A stretch of DNA of 64,000 bases from Geodermatophilus aquaeductus (GTDB lineage Bacteria > Actinomycetota > Actinomycetes > Mycobacteriales > Geodermatophilaceae): the NCBI RefSeq assembly GCF_900182545.1, contig NZ_FXTJ01000011.1, positions 1 to 64,000 on the forward strand, in the 5' to 3' direction. A model generated the notes under the pieces. It saw only the letters and a program-made list of their open reading frames with translations. It searched no databases and was not told where the DNA came from. Made by a program: the position numbers and the translations under genes. Shown here piece by piece: positions 56,601 through 64,000 of the stretch (within the stretch, counting starts at the first letter, position 1; every line of letters starts with the position of its first letter).

Positions 56601-57087
56601 GCAGCTCGGTGAGGCGCAGCCGGTCGGTGGCCGCGCCGGGGGCGTCGCCGAGTTCGGCCAGCGGCTCGCCGCGCCACAGCTCCAGCGCGCGGTCGAGCGC
56701 GGCCACCCCGCCGGAGGGGTCGCCCGCCCCGACGGCGCGGTCGCCCTCCTCCACCAGCCGGGCGAAGCGCAGGCTGTCGAGGTCCTCGGGGCCGACCTGC
56801 ACCAGGTAGCCCGGCGCGCGGGTGAGCAGCACCGACGGCGCCTGGCGGGGCCCGCGCTCGGGCTCGAGCACCCGGCGCAGGTGCGACACGTAGGCCTGCA
56901 GCGTGCCGGTGACCGTGGGCGGCGGCTCGTCGCCCCACAGCGTGCTGACGATCCGGTCGATCGGGACGACCCGGCCGGCCTCGGCCAGCAGCAGCGTCAG
57001 CAGCGCGCGGGGCTTGGCCCCTCCGACGTCGACGGGGCGGTCGTCGGGACCGGTGACCTCGAGGGGGCCGAGGACGCGGTACCGCAC
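53659..57087 (-). CDS. SARP/BTAD-type giant transcriptional regulator with ATPase domain
   Basis: A 1142-residue regulator of the AfsR kind. Residues 1-100: OmpR-like DNA-binding domain (VRYRVLGPLEVTG, GAKPRALLTLLL); 100-255: BTAD helical domain (ELGIDPGPELRDLEKAVL); about 290-650: AAA/NB-ARC-like ATPase (VGRRTELARLR, Walker A SGEAGIGKTRL, Walker B VLVVLDDLQ); the rest is TPR-like repeats. GTG at 57087 is where homology begins. It is divergent from a FAD oxidoreductase that it probably controls. Confidence 0.9.
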   Translation of the reverse strand: MRYRVLGPLEVTGPDDRPVDVGGAKPRALLTLLLAEAGRVVPIDRIVSTLWGDEPPPTVTGTLQAYVSHLRRVLEPERGPRQAPSVLLTRAPGYLVQVGPEDLDSLRFARLVEEGDRAVGAGDPSGGVAALDRALELWRGEPLAELGDAPGAATDRLRLTELHVRARERRCDALLAVGRADAAVTDLQRLVAEHPLRERLWARLVTALYAADRQADALDALRRCTELLREELGIDPGPELRDLEKAVLRQDPRLTSRVPRPVLSVVPPPAPTPLAAPGDETLVGRRTELARLRAVAQQAAAGRGTVVVLSGEAGIGKTRLAEAVADTIRAAGWAVAESRCADDAGAPALWPWTQVLEQLGQEPPAPGGQDGDDADAARFRLFQALRARLTAAAGERPVLVVLDDLQGADTTSVQLLTLLARHLPRVRLLVLVTVRSVGEDLPEAVEDCLARLAREPSATTITLEGLDPDDVGSLLTAQLGSAGDPGLAATVHDRTAGNPFFVVELSRWMRGGRDLHTVPVPPSVVEVLRTRLARLPAGARPVLELAAVAGREVSLDLLEAAGEPAEEALAAFDAAVAAGLVVEGGTPWSWRFTHALVREVLADDLPALRRARLHARLGEALERRLAGGRPDGALVERLAHHFVEAAPISGPAAALRWSTAAATAARARLADGEAAVHTRRALRLVDPSQPGAARTRHDLLTALGNDLLRSGERTEAQQVVGEAIALARELGDRRCQLESAAVWGSVTLWNWRPHGVVDTEMVALLEDLLEHRDEIAPEATEAESDRLTARLLGTLGVELAFSEDLQRGVRYAERAVALARGVGDPELLSRTLNNYSLAVWGRPGAAELRLAATDEALALAGHGLPRRTEFYARLHRAAIRLHLTDRAGFEADMEAGRRLAFSLSGPEVRPHVLWQQAGAAWLAGDAARAEELTTEAHELYRRVTPHSRHAYAAHLFTLRRADGRLPEAIDLLVETGDEGNPLLQLMAVLAAAESGDLAEARRLRARWGRTQIRDWASDVAVLLQAEAALHLGDEPELTMATVQLLPFRGRQAVLGTPAFSLGAYDEVLGRIAERTGDTVAARDWWSGAREQGRKVGSPQQVALAEAHLARVPAETARRPPRRRPAPPTPRRTPQRPAEDRPA

Positions 57088-57219
57088 GACCGGGCATCCT
57101 CGCAGGTCCCGGCCCGCAGCGGGAGGGGTCCGCGCGGCCCAAGTCGGGCGCAAGTGGCCGTCAAGACGGCGGGGCCACGGTCACCCTCGACCTTCTCCCT
57201 GCCCCGAGGAACCCCCGCC

Positions 57220-58667
57220 ATGAGCCTGACCCGGACCCCCGCCGCGGCCCCCACCCGCGCACGCCGCTCGACGACGCCCCCGTCCTCCTCGACCCCGCGG
57301 CGGTCGCGGACCTGCGCGGCCGCGTCCACGGTCCGGTCTACGTCGCCGGAGACGAGGGCCTGGCCGCCGAGGTCGCCGCCTGGAACCTCGCCGTCATCCA
57401 CACGCCCGCCGTCGCGGTCGGCGCCACCTGCGCCGCCGACGTCGCCGCGGCCGTCTCCTTCGCGACCGCGCAGGGCCTGCCGGTCGCCGTGCAGGCCACC
57501 GGCCACGGCCCGGTGCGCAACGCCGACGGCGCGCTGATGATCACCACCCGCCGCATGCAGGGCGTCAGCGTCGACCCGGCGCGGCGCACCGCCCGGGTCG
57601 AGGCGGGCGTCAAGTGGCAGAAGGTGATGGCGGCCGCCGCCGAGCACGGGCTGACCGGGCTGTGCGGCTCGACGTCTGACGTCGGTGTCGTCGGCTACAC
57701 CCTCGGCGGCGGGATGGGCTCGCTCGGCCGCAAGCACGGGTTCGCCGCCGACGCCGTCCTCAGCGTGGAGATGGTCACCGCCGACGGCGTGCTGCGCACG
57801 GTCTGCGCCGACACCGAGCCGGAGCTGTTCTGGGCGGTGCGCGGCGGCAAGGGCAACTTCGGCGTGGTCACCGCGCTGGAGTTCGAGCTGTTCCCGGTGC
57901 CGGCGCTGGTGGCCGGCGGGTTGTTCTTCGCCGGCCGCGACGCCGCCGCCGTGCTGCACGCCTACCGCACCTGGGCGCCGACGCTGCCCGAGGAGGTCAG
58001 CACCTCGGTCGCGGTGCTGCGGCTGCCGCCGCTGGAGGAGCTGCCGCCGCCGCTGCGCGGGCAGACGGTGGTGCACCTGCGCTACGTCTACGCCGGCGAG
58101 GACCCCGCGCTCGGGACCGCGCTGGTCGCGCCGATGGAGTCCGCGGGCGAGGTGCTGCTCGGCGGCGTCGGGCCGATGCCGACCACCGCCCTCGACGCGG
58201 TGCACATGGACCCGACCGACCCGATGCCCGGCTGGGAGAAGGGGATGCTGCTCGCCGACCTCCCCGCCGAGGCCGTGGACGCCTTCCTCGCCGTCGCGGG
58301 CCCGGACGTGCAGGTGCCGCTGATGATGGCCGAGATCCGCCAGATGGGCGGCGCGCTGGCCCGCCCGGCGCGGGTGCCCGACGCCGTCCCGGGCCGCGAC
58401 GCCGCCTGGTCGGTGTTCGTGGTCGCCCCGATGGTCCCGGAGCTGGCCGAGGTCGTGCCCGCGGTGGGGCGTGGCGTGCTGGCCGCGCTGGCGCCGTGGG
58501 CCGCGCCCGGGCGGATGGTCAACTTCCTCGGCGACGTCTCCGGCCCCGACGAGGTGCTGGCGGCGTGGGATGTGGAGGCCGCCGGGCGACTGCTCGCGGT
58601 CAAGCGCGCGGTCGACCCCGACGACGTCTTCTCCACCGGCTACGCGCTGCGGGCCCGCCGTGGCTGA
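57220..58667 (+). pseudogene. FAD-binding oxidoreductase (berberine-bridge type), frame-shifted near its 5' end
   Basis: An ATG at 57220 with GAGGAAC upstream starts MSLTRTPAAAPTR in one frame, but the recognisable protein continues in another ([20 protein letters not shown]) from about 57261. The correct frame has no ATG or GTG before 57489, which lies inside the FAD domain. A two-base GC excess in CGCGC at 57256-57260 would explain it, giving a 481-residue protein if repaired. Domains: FAD_binding_4 (VQATGHGPVRNADG, GSTSDVGVVGYTLGGGMGSL) and BBE tail (AVDPDDVFSTGY). A sequencing error is possible. Confidence 0.75.
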
Positions 58668-58782
58668 GCCGGGGACCGCCGTCCGCCCGCCCCGTCCGCC
58701 CGCGTGGCTGCGCCGCCGGATGGGCATCGCCCCGGCCCTGCCCCCGCCGGGGTGGACCCCTCCGCCGAGCACGATCAGGTGA
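58660..58782 (+). CDS. Possible small Pro/Arg-rich protein (40 aa)
   Basis: A 40-residue reading frame overlapping the end of the FAD gene by eight bases, starting VAEPGTAVRPPRPPAWLRRR. There is no clear ribosome site and composition is what GC-rich chance frames give, so it is only a candidate. Confidence 0.25.
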   Translation: MAEPGTAVRPPRPPAWLRRRMGIAPALPPPGWTPPPSTIR

Positions 58783-58794
58783 GCTGGTCGTGCT

Positions 58795-58830
58795 GCGTCC
58801 TGGCTCACTGCCGACGGTGAGCCAGGACGC
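58795..58830. terminator. 14-bp perfect hairpin between convergent flavoenzyme genes
   Basis: GCGTCCTGGCTCAC pairs with its exact complement across eight bases. Weaker pairing extends outwards. The arm GTGAGCCAGGACGC resembles the outer arm of the hairpin at 47791-47804. Confidence 0.78.
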
Positions 58831-58862
58831 GCGACGCTGAGCTCAGCTGATCGTCCGCGCGA

Positions 58863-60560
58863 TCAGTCGGGCAGGAGGACCCCGGGGTTGCAGATGCCCT
58901 GCGGGTCCAGCCGCTGCTTCACCGCGCGCAGCACCTCCACGCCGAGCGGGCCGACCTCGCGCTCCAGCCAGGGGCGGTGGTCGGCCCCGACGGCGTGGTG
59001 GTGGGTGAGCGTGCCGCCGGCCGCCAGGAGCGCCTCGGTCGCGGCCCGCTTGGCGCCCAGCCACTGCTGCAGCGGCAGGGCGTCGTCGCGGTCGGCGAGC
59101 ACGGTCACGTAGAGGGAGGCGCCGGTGGCGTAGCCGTGCGACACGTGCGTCATCAGCAGCGGCTGCCGTCCGGGCCGGCCCAGCGAGGACCGCAGTGCCG
59201 TGCGGACGGCGTCGTACACCGCCGGCAGCGCCGTCCAGGTGGCCGCCGTCTCCAGGGTCTCGACCAGAAGGCCGGCGTCCAGGAGGGAGTCGCGCAGGTA
59301 CGGGGCGGCGAAGCGGTGCGCCCGCCAGGACTCGCCGACCCGGCGGCCCACGCGCGCCGCGCCGTGCTCGCGCAGCACCGTGACCGCGGCCCGGCGGCGG
59401 GCCCGGACCACGTGCGGGAGCCCCTCCCAGCCGGCGACGAGCAGGCAGCCGTCGGCGCGGCCGCGGGCGCGCAGCGCGCCGCGCAGCAGCCGGGCGCCGG
59501 CGCCGCCGGCGTTGAGCAAGTTGGCGCGGGTCTCCTCGGGGTCGGAGAGCCGGACGACGTCGGGCAGCAGGTCGTGCCGCGCCAGCCGCTGCAGGCCGGC
59601 CAGCCCGTCGGCCCACGTGCGGAACGACCAGCCCTCGTAGCGCCGGGTCCGCGGCGCCGGGCGCACCCGCAGCCGCAGCTCGGTGACGATGCCGAGCGCC
59701 CCCTCCGAGCCCAGCGCGAGGCCGAGCAGGTCGGGCCCGGCCGCCGACGCCGGCGGGGAGCCGAGCTCGAGCACGCCGGACGGCGTCGCGAGCGTCAGCC
59801 CCGCCACCAGCTCGTCGAAGCGCCCCACACCGGTGGAGGACTGGCCGGCCGACCGGGTGGCCGCGTAGCCGCCGAGGGTGGCGTACTCCCAGCTCTGCGG
59901 CAGGTGCCCGAACGCCAGGCCGCGCGCGCCGAGCGCCTCCTCGAACGCCGGCCCGCGCATGCCCGGCCCCACGGTGACCAGCGACGAGGCGACGTCGACC
60001 GAGGTCACCGACGCCATCCGGGCGAGGTCGACCGCGAGCGAGGGCCGGTCGTCGGGGTCGATGCCCGACAGGCCGCCGACCACGCTGGTGCCGCCGCCGA
60101 ACGGGACGACGACGACGCCGTGCTCGGCGCACAGCGCGAGCAGCGCGGCGGTCTCGGCGGTGCTCCCGGGCAGGGCGACGGCGTCGGGGGCGTCGGAGGC
60201 GTCGCCCTCCCGCCGGCGCAGCAGGTCGAGGTAGCTCTTGCCGCCGGCCCGGCGCAGCCGCGCCTCGCGGTCGGTGCGCACGTGCTCCTCGCCGAGCAGC
60301 GCGACCAGCGCCTCGTGCACCTCCGCGGGCAGCCGCGAGGGCGCCAGCCGGATCTCGCCGACGGCGACCGGCGGGGTGGACCGCGGCTGCCAGCCCAGCT
60401 CCCTCGCCAGGTGCCGGCGGGCGGCCTTCGGGAGCGGCAGCTCCGGGTCGCGGGTGAGCTCCAGCTGCCCCTCGGGGGCGCCCTCCGACGCGGTCACGGT
60501 GGCCACGCGGGACGTCCCCGGCCCCCACCCCTGGACGGTCAGTTCCGGCTGCTCGGGCAC
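58863..60560 (-). CDS. FAD-linked oxidase, alkyl-DHAP synthase (AGPS)-like
   Basis: A 565-residue flavoenzyme of the AGPS type: KSYLDLLRRREG, PFGGGTSVVGGLSG for FAD, HLPQSWEYATLGGYAATRSA and RFDELVAGL, and the triple-His active-site motif THHHAVGADH near the C-terminus. AGPS makes the ether bond of ether lipids; bacterial members, such as Rv2251 of M. tuberculosis, are not all proven to do so. It is divergent from glpD with only 38 bases between the starts. Confidence 0.88.
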   Translation of the reverse strand: MPEQPELTVQGWGPGTSRVATVTASEGAPEGQLELTRDPELPLPKAARRHLARELGWQPRSTPPVAVGEIRLAPSRLPAEVHEALVALLGEEHVRTDREARLRRAGGKSYLDLLRRREGDASDAPDAVALPGSTAETAALLALCAEHGVVVVPFGGGTSVVGGLSGIDPDDRPSLAVDLARMASVTSVDVASSLVTVGPGMRGPAFEEALGARGLAFGHLPQSWEYATLGGYAATRSAGQSSTGVGRFDELVAGLTLATPSGVLELGSPPASAAGPDLLGLALGSEGALGIVTELRLRVRPAPRTRRYEGWSFRTWADGLAGLQRLARHDLLPDVVRLSDPEETRANLLNAGGAGARLLRGALRARGRADGCLLVAGWEGLPHVVRARRRAAVTVLREHGAARVGRRVGESWRAHRFAAPYLRDSLLDAGLLVETLETAATWTALPAVYDAVRTALRSSLGRPGRQPLLMTHVSHGYATGASLYVTVLADRDDALPLQQWLGAKRAATEALLAAGGTLTHHHAVGADHRPWLEREVGPLGVEVLRAVKQRLDPQGICNPGVLLPD

Positions 60561-60598
60561 GGCTACAGTCTGCCGGTGCTCCGACCGGGACCCCGCAC

Positions 60599-62107
60599 GT
60601 GACCGGCGACCCCGACCTCGCGCCGGAGCGCCGCGCGGCCGACGTCGACGCGCTGACCAGCGGGGACGTCGACGTCGTGGTGGTCGGCGGGGGAGTGACC
60701 GGCGCCGGCGTGGCCCTCGACGCCGCCGCCCGCGGCCTGTCCGTGGCGCTGCTGGAGCGCGCCGACCTCGCCGCCGGGACCAGCCGCTGGTCGAGCAAGC
60801 TCGTGCACGGCGGGCTGCGCTACCTGGCGCACGGCGAGATCGGCCTGGCCCGGGAGAGCGCCCGCGAGCGCGCCGTCCTCATGCGCACCACCGCGCCGCA
60901 CCTGGTCCGGGCGCTGCCCTTCCTCGTGCCCGATGCCGCCGGCCGCGACGTCAGCGCCGTCGGCGCGCTGGGCGGGCGGCTCGGCGACGCGGTGCGCCGC
61001 TCGGTGCGCGGCGGGCGCGGCTCGCTGCCCGGCACCCGCCGCGTGGGCGCCGCGGAGGTCGCCCGGCTGACGCCCGCGGTGCGCCCCGGCCGCGGCGGCG
61101 CGGTGTTCTGGGATGGCCAGCTCGCCGACGACGCCCGGCTCGTCGTCGCGCTGGCCCGCACGGCGGCCGCGCACGGCGCCCGGGTGCTGACCGGGGCGCG
61201 GGTGGCCGGCGTCGACGGGTCCGAGGTGGCGGTGGAGGTCGACGGCGCGGCGCTGACGCTGCGGGCCGGCGCGGTGGTCAACGCCACCGGCGTGTGGGCG
61301 CAGGCGCTGGCGCCCGGGATCCGGCTGGTGCCCTCGCGCGGCTCGCACCTCGTCGTGCGCGCCGACCGGCTCGGGGACCCGCTCGCCGCGCTGACCGTGC
61401 CGCTGCCCGGCTCGCGGTCGCGCTACGTCTTCGCGCTGCCGCAGCCGGGCGGGCTGGTGTACCTCGGGATCACCGACGAGCCGGTGCCCGGGCCGGTGCC
61501 CGACGACGACCCCGTCCCGTCCGACGGCGAGGTGCGGCAGCTGCTCGACACGGTGAACCGGGTGCTGGCCGTGCCGCTGACCCGCGACGACGTCGTCGGC
61601 GCCTACGCGGGACTGCGGCCGCTGGTGCTGCCGGAGTCGGCGGGGGCGGGGCCCGGCGACGCCACCGCGGACCTGTCCCGGAAGCACCTGCTGCGGTGGG
61701 ACGGACCGGTCCTCTCCGTCGTCGGCGGGAAGCTGACCACCTACCGGGCGATGGCCGCCGACGCCGTCGACGCCGTGGTGGAGCGGCTGGGTCGGGGCGC
61801 GCGGCGCTCGCCCACCGCCCGGCTGCCGCTGGTGGGGGCGGCGTCCCCGCCGGACCTGGCGGCCGTCGCCGCGCCCGCCCGGCTGGTCGCCCGCTACGGC
61901 ACCGAGGCGCCGCGGGTGGCCGCGCTCGGGCCCGAGCCGGTGGTCGGCGGCCGGCCGGAGACGGTGGGGGAGCTGCGCTTCGGTGCGCTGGCCGAGGGGG
62001 CGCGGAACGTGGCCGACCTGCTCGACCGGCGGGTGCGCCTGGGTCTTGTCCCCGCCGACCGTGAGCGCGCGCTGCCGACCGCCGAGGCGATCCTCGCGCC
62101 TCACTGA
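60599..62107 (+). CDS. glpD: Glycerol-3-phosphate dehydrogenase, FAD-dependent
   Basis: A 502-residue GlpD that oxidises glycerol-3-phosphate to DHAP at the membrane. FAD motif VVVVGGGVTGAGVALDAAARG-type loop, SRWSSKLVHGGLRYL, the GAYAGLRPLV segment and SVVGGKLTTYRAMAADAVD are characteristic. GTG at 60599. TACAGT at 60564-60569 is a likely -10. Pairing of glpD with an AGPS-like gene also occurs at glpD1-Rv2251 in mycobacteria. Confidence 0.94.
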   Translation: MTGDPDLAPERRAADVDALTSGDVDVVVVGGGVTGAGVALDAAARGLSVALLERADLAAGTSRWSSKLVHGGLRYLAHGEIGLARESARERAVLMRTTAPHLVRALPFLVPDAAGRDVSAVGALGGRLGDAVRRSVRGGRGSLPGTRRVGAAEVARLTPAVRPGRGGAVFWDGQLADDARLVVALARTAAAHGARVLTGARVAGVDGSEVAVEVDGAALTLRAGAVVNATGVWAQALAPGIRLVPSRGSHLVVRADRLGDPLAALTVPLPGSRSRYVFALPQPGGLVYLGITDEPVPGPVPDDDPVPSDGEVRQLLDTVNRVLAVPLTRDDVVGAYAGLRPLVLPESAGAGPGDATADLSRKHLLRWDGPVLSVVGGKLTTYRAMAADAVDAVVERLGRGARRSPTARLPLVGAASPPDLAAVAAPARLVARYGTEAPRVAALGPEPVVGGRPETVGELRFGALAEGARNVADLLDRRVRLGLVPADRERALPTAEAILAPH

Positions 62108-62155
62108 GTGGGAGATCTGTTTCGCTGAGTGGGACGGGCGGAGCAGGATGCCGGC

Positions 62156-62950
62156 GTGGACACCTACACGCACGGGCACGCCGAGCCGGTCCTGCAGTCG
62201 CACCGCTGGCGGACCGCGGAGAACTCCGCCGGGTACCTCCTGCCGCACCTGCGGCCCGGGCTCGACCTGCTCGACGTCGGCTGCGGGCCGGGGACGATCA
62301 CCGTCGACCTCGCCCGGCGGGTGGCCCCGGGGCGCGTGCTGGGCCTGGACGTCTCGGCCGACCCGCTCGACGAGGCGCGGGACCTCGCCGCGCGCGAGGG
62401 CGTCGCGGTGACCTTCGCCGTCGGGGACGTCTACGCCCTCGACCTGCCCGACGACTCGGTCGACGTCGTCCACGCCCACCAGGTGCTGCAGCACCTGACC
62501 GACCCGGTCGCCGCGCTGCGCGAGATGGCGCGGGTGTGCCGCCCCGGCGGGCTGCTCGCCGTCCGCGACGTCGACTACGCCGCCACCACCTGGTTCCCCG
62601 CCGACCCGGGCCTGGACCGGTGGCTGGACCTCTACGGCCGCGTGGCCCGGGCCAACGACGCCGAGCCCGACGCCGGCCGCCGGCTGGTCGCCTGGGCGCA
62701 CGCCGCGGGCCTGCGCGACGTCACCGCGTCGGCGTCGTCGTGGTGCTACGCGTCGGCGGCCGAGCGGGAGTGGTGGGGCCGCTCCTGGGCCGGCCGCGCG
62801 ACGGCGTCGGCCTTCGCCGAGCAGGCCACGGCCTACGGGCTGGCCACGCGGGACGAGCTCGGGGAGCTCGCCGCCGCGTGGCTGCGCTGGGCCGCCGCGG
62901 ACGACGGCTGGCTCGCGATGCTGCACGGCGAGCTCCTCGTCCGCGTCTGA
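62156..62950 (+). CDS. Class I SAM-dependent methyltransferase
   Basis: A 264-residue methyltransferase: SAM motif LLDVGCGPGTITVDLA, acidic LGLDVSADPLDEAR, AVGDVYALDLPDDSVDVVHA and the AREMARVCRPGGLLAVRDV-like segment. The substrate is unknown. GTG at 62156 follows GCAGGATG; the frame is open to 62129. A palindrome separates it from the convergent tipA-like gene. Confidence 0.9.
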   Translation: MDTYTHGHAEPVLQSHRWRTAENSAGYLLPHLRPGLDLLDVGCGPGTITVDLARRVAPGRVLGLDVSADPLDEARDLAAREGVAVTFAVGDVYALDLPDDSVDVVHAHQVLQHLTDPVAALREMARVCRPGGLLAVRDVDYAATTWFPADPGLDRWLDLYGRVARANDAEPDAGRRLVAWAHAAGLRDVTASASSWCYASAAEREWWGRSWAGRATASAFAEQATAYGLATRDELGELAAAWLRWAAADDGWLAMLHGELLVRV

Positions 62951-62959
62951 ACCTGGCCG

Positions 62960-62991
62960 GGGGCGGCAGAGATGGCCATCTCTGCCGCCCC
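62960..62991. repeat. ATGGCCAT-core palindrome, copy 4
   Basis: A perfect 32-bp palindrome without loop, centred at 62975/62976, with looser pairing out to about 62955-62996. It sits between the convergent methyltransferase and tipA-like genes, seven bases from the latter's stop. Confidence 0.9.
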
Positions 62992-62998
62992 GGGCCGG

Positions 62999-64000
<1,002 letters not shown>

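Noticed and set aside
53659-57142. Several long overlapping frames on both strands at the SARP locus
   Set aside because: Only the frame ending at 53659 gives the OmpR-like, BTAD, ATPase and TPR domains; the others are Arg/Ala-rich shadows.

Overview
The window is very GC-rich, gene-dense DNA from an actinobacterium. The GC bias, GTG starts, ATGA/GTGA-type gene overlaps, leaderless or GGAGG-led starts, a complete ergothioneine pathway and the overall protein repertoire fit the family Geodermatophilaceae (Blastococcus, Geodermatophilus, Modestobacter). That placement is inference from resemblance; no 16S is present, only the 3' part of a 5S rRNA at the left edge. No tRNA, CRISPR array, transposase, integrase or phage gene was seen, and no gap without a gene exceeds about 200 bases.

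Left part (1-17.7 kb): the end of an rRNA operon, then a YtrA-type GntR repressor with its ABC transporter and a well-formed promoter/operator. Next comes a nitrogen-scavenging block: ureABCFGD running into allantoinase and allantoicase, then xanthine dehydrogenase subunits (pucC-pucE-pucD order) divergent from an 8-oxoguanine deaminase. Together these would deaminate and oxidise purines, open allantoin and hydrolyse the urea released; the urate-to-allantoin steps, ureidoglycolate lyase and UreE are not in the window.

Middle (16.5-29 kb): the ergothioneine pathway is complete but split. egtA-egtB-egtC-egtD form one overlapping operon, while egtE lies about 6.6 kb away. Between them sits a cell-surface module: a 1147-residue adhesin-like protein with seven CshA-type repeats and a C-terminal LASTG sorting tail, and a convergent operon of a DUF4397 secreted protein, a class F-like sortase, an ECF sigma factor and its membrane anti-sigma factor.

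29-53 kb is ordinary metabolism and regulation: malic enzyme, Fpg/Nei glycosylase, an isolated LacI HTH, a metallo-hydrolase, an unusual double Rieske protein, DUF485-ActP acetate symporter, Mn catalase, a small histidine kinase with a divergent response regulator, bacterial PH-domain pair, rhodanese, acyl-CoA synthetase, AlkD-like protein, P450, an arcA-MFS-M20 run and a DUF7144 membrane protein. 53-64 kb holds a giant SARP/BTAD regulator divergent from a FAD oxidoreductase whose 5' end is frame-shifted, an AGPS-like flavoenzyme divergent from glpD, a methyltransferase, a TipA-type MerR regulator with a textbook 19-bp-spacer promoter, and the start of a haloalkane dehalogenase.

The most unusual non-genic signal is a set of dispersed palindromes. 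One family has an ATGGCCAT core inside inverted GGCAG arms (four copies, one inside the ureF coding sequence). A second has a TTCCGCGGAA core (three loci). A third element of about 63 bp starts exactly at stop codons (two copies). There is also a pair of long perfect hairpins at 47.7-47.9 kb. Most sit at gene 3' ends or between convergent genes and may serve as terminators or mobile REP-like sequences.
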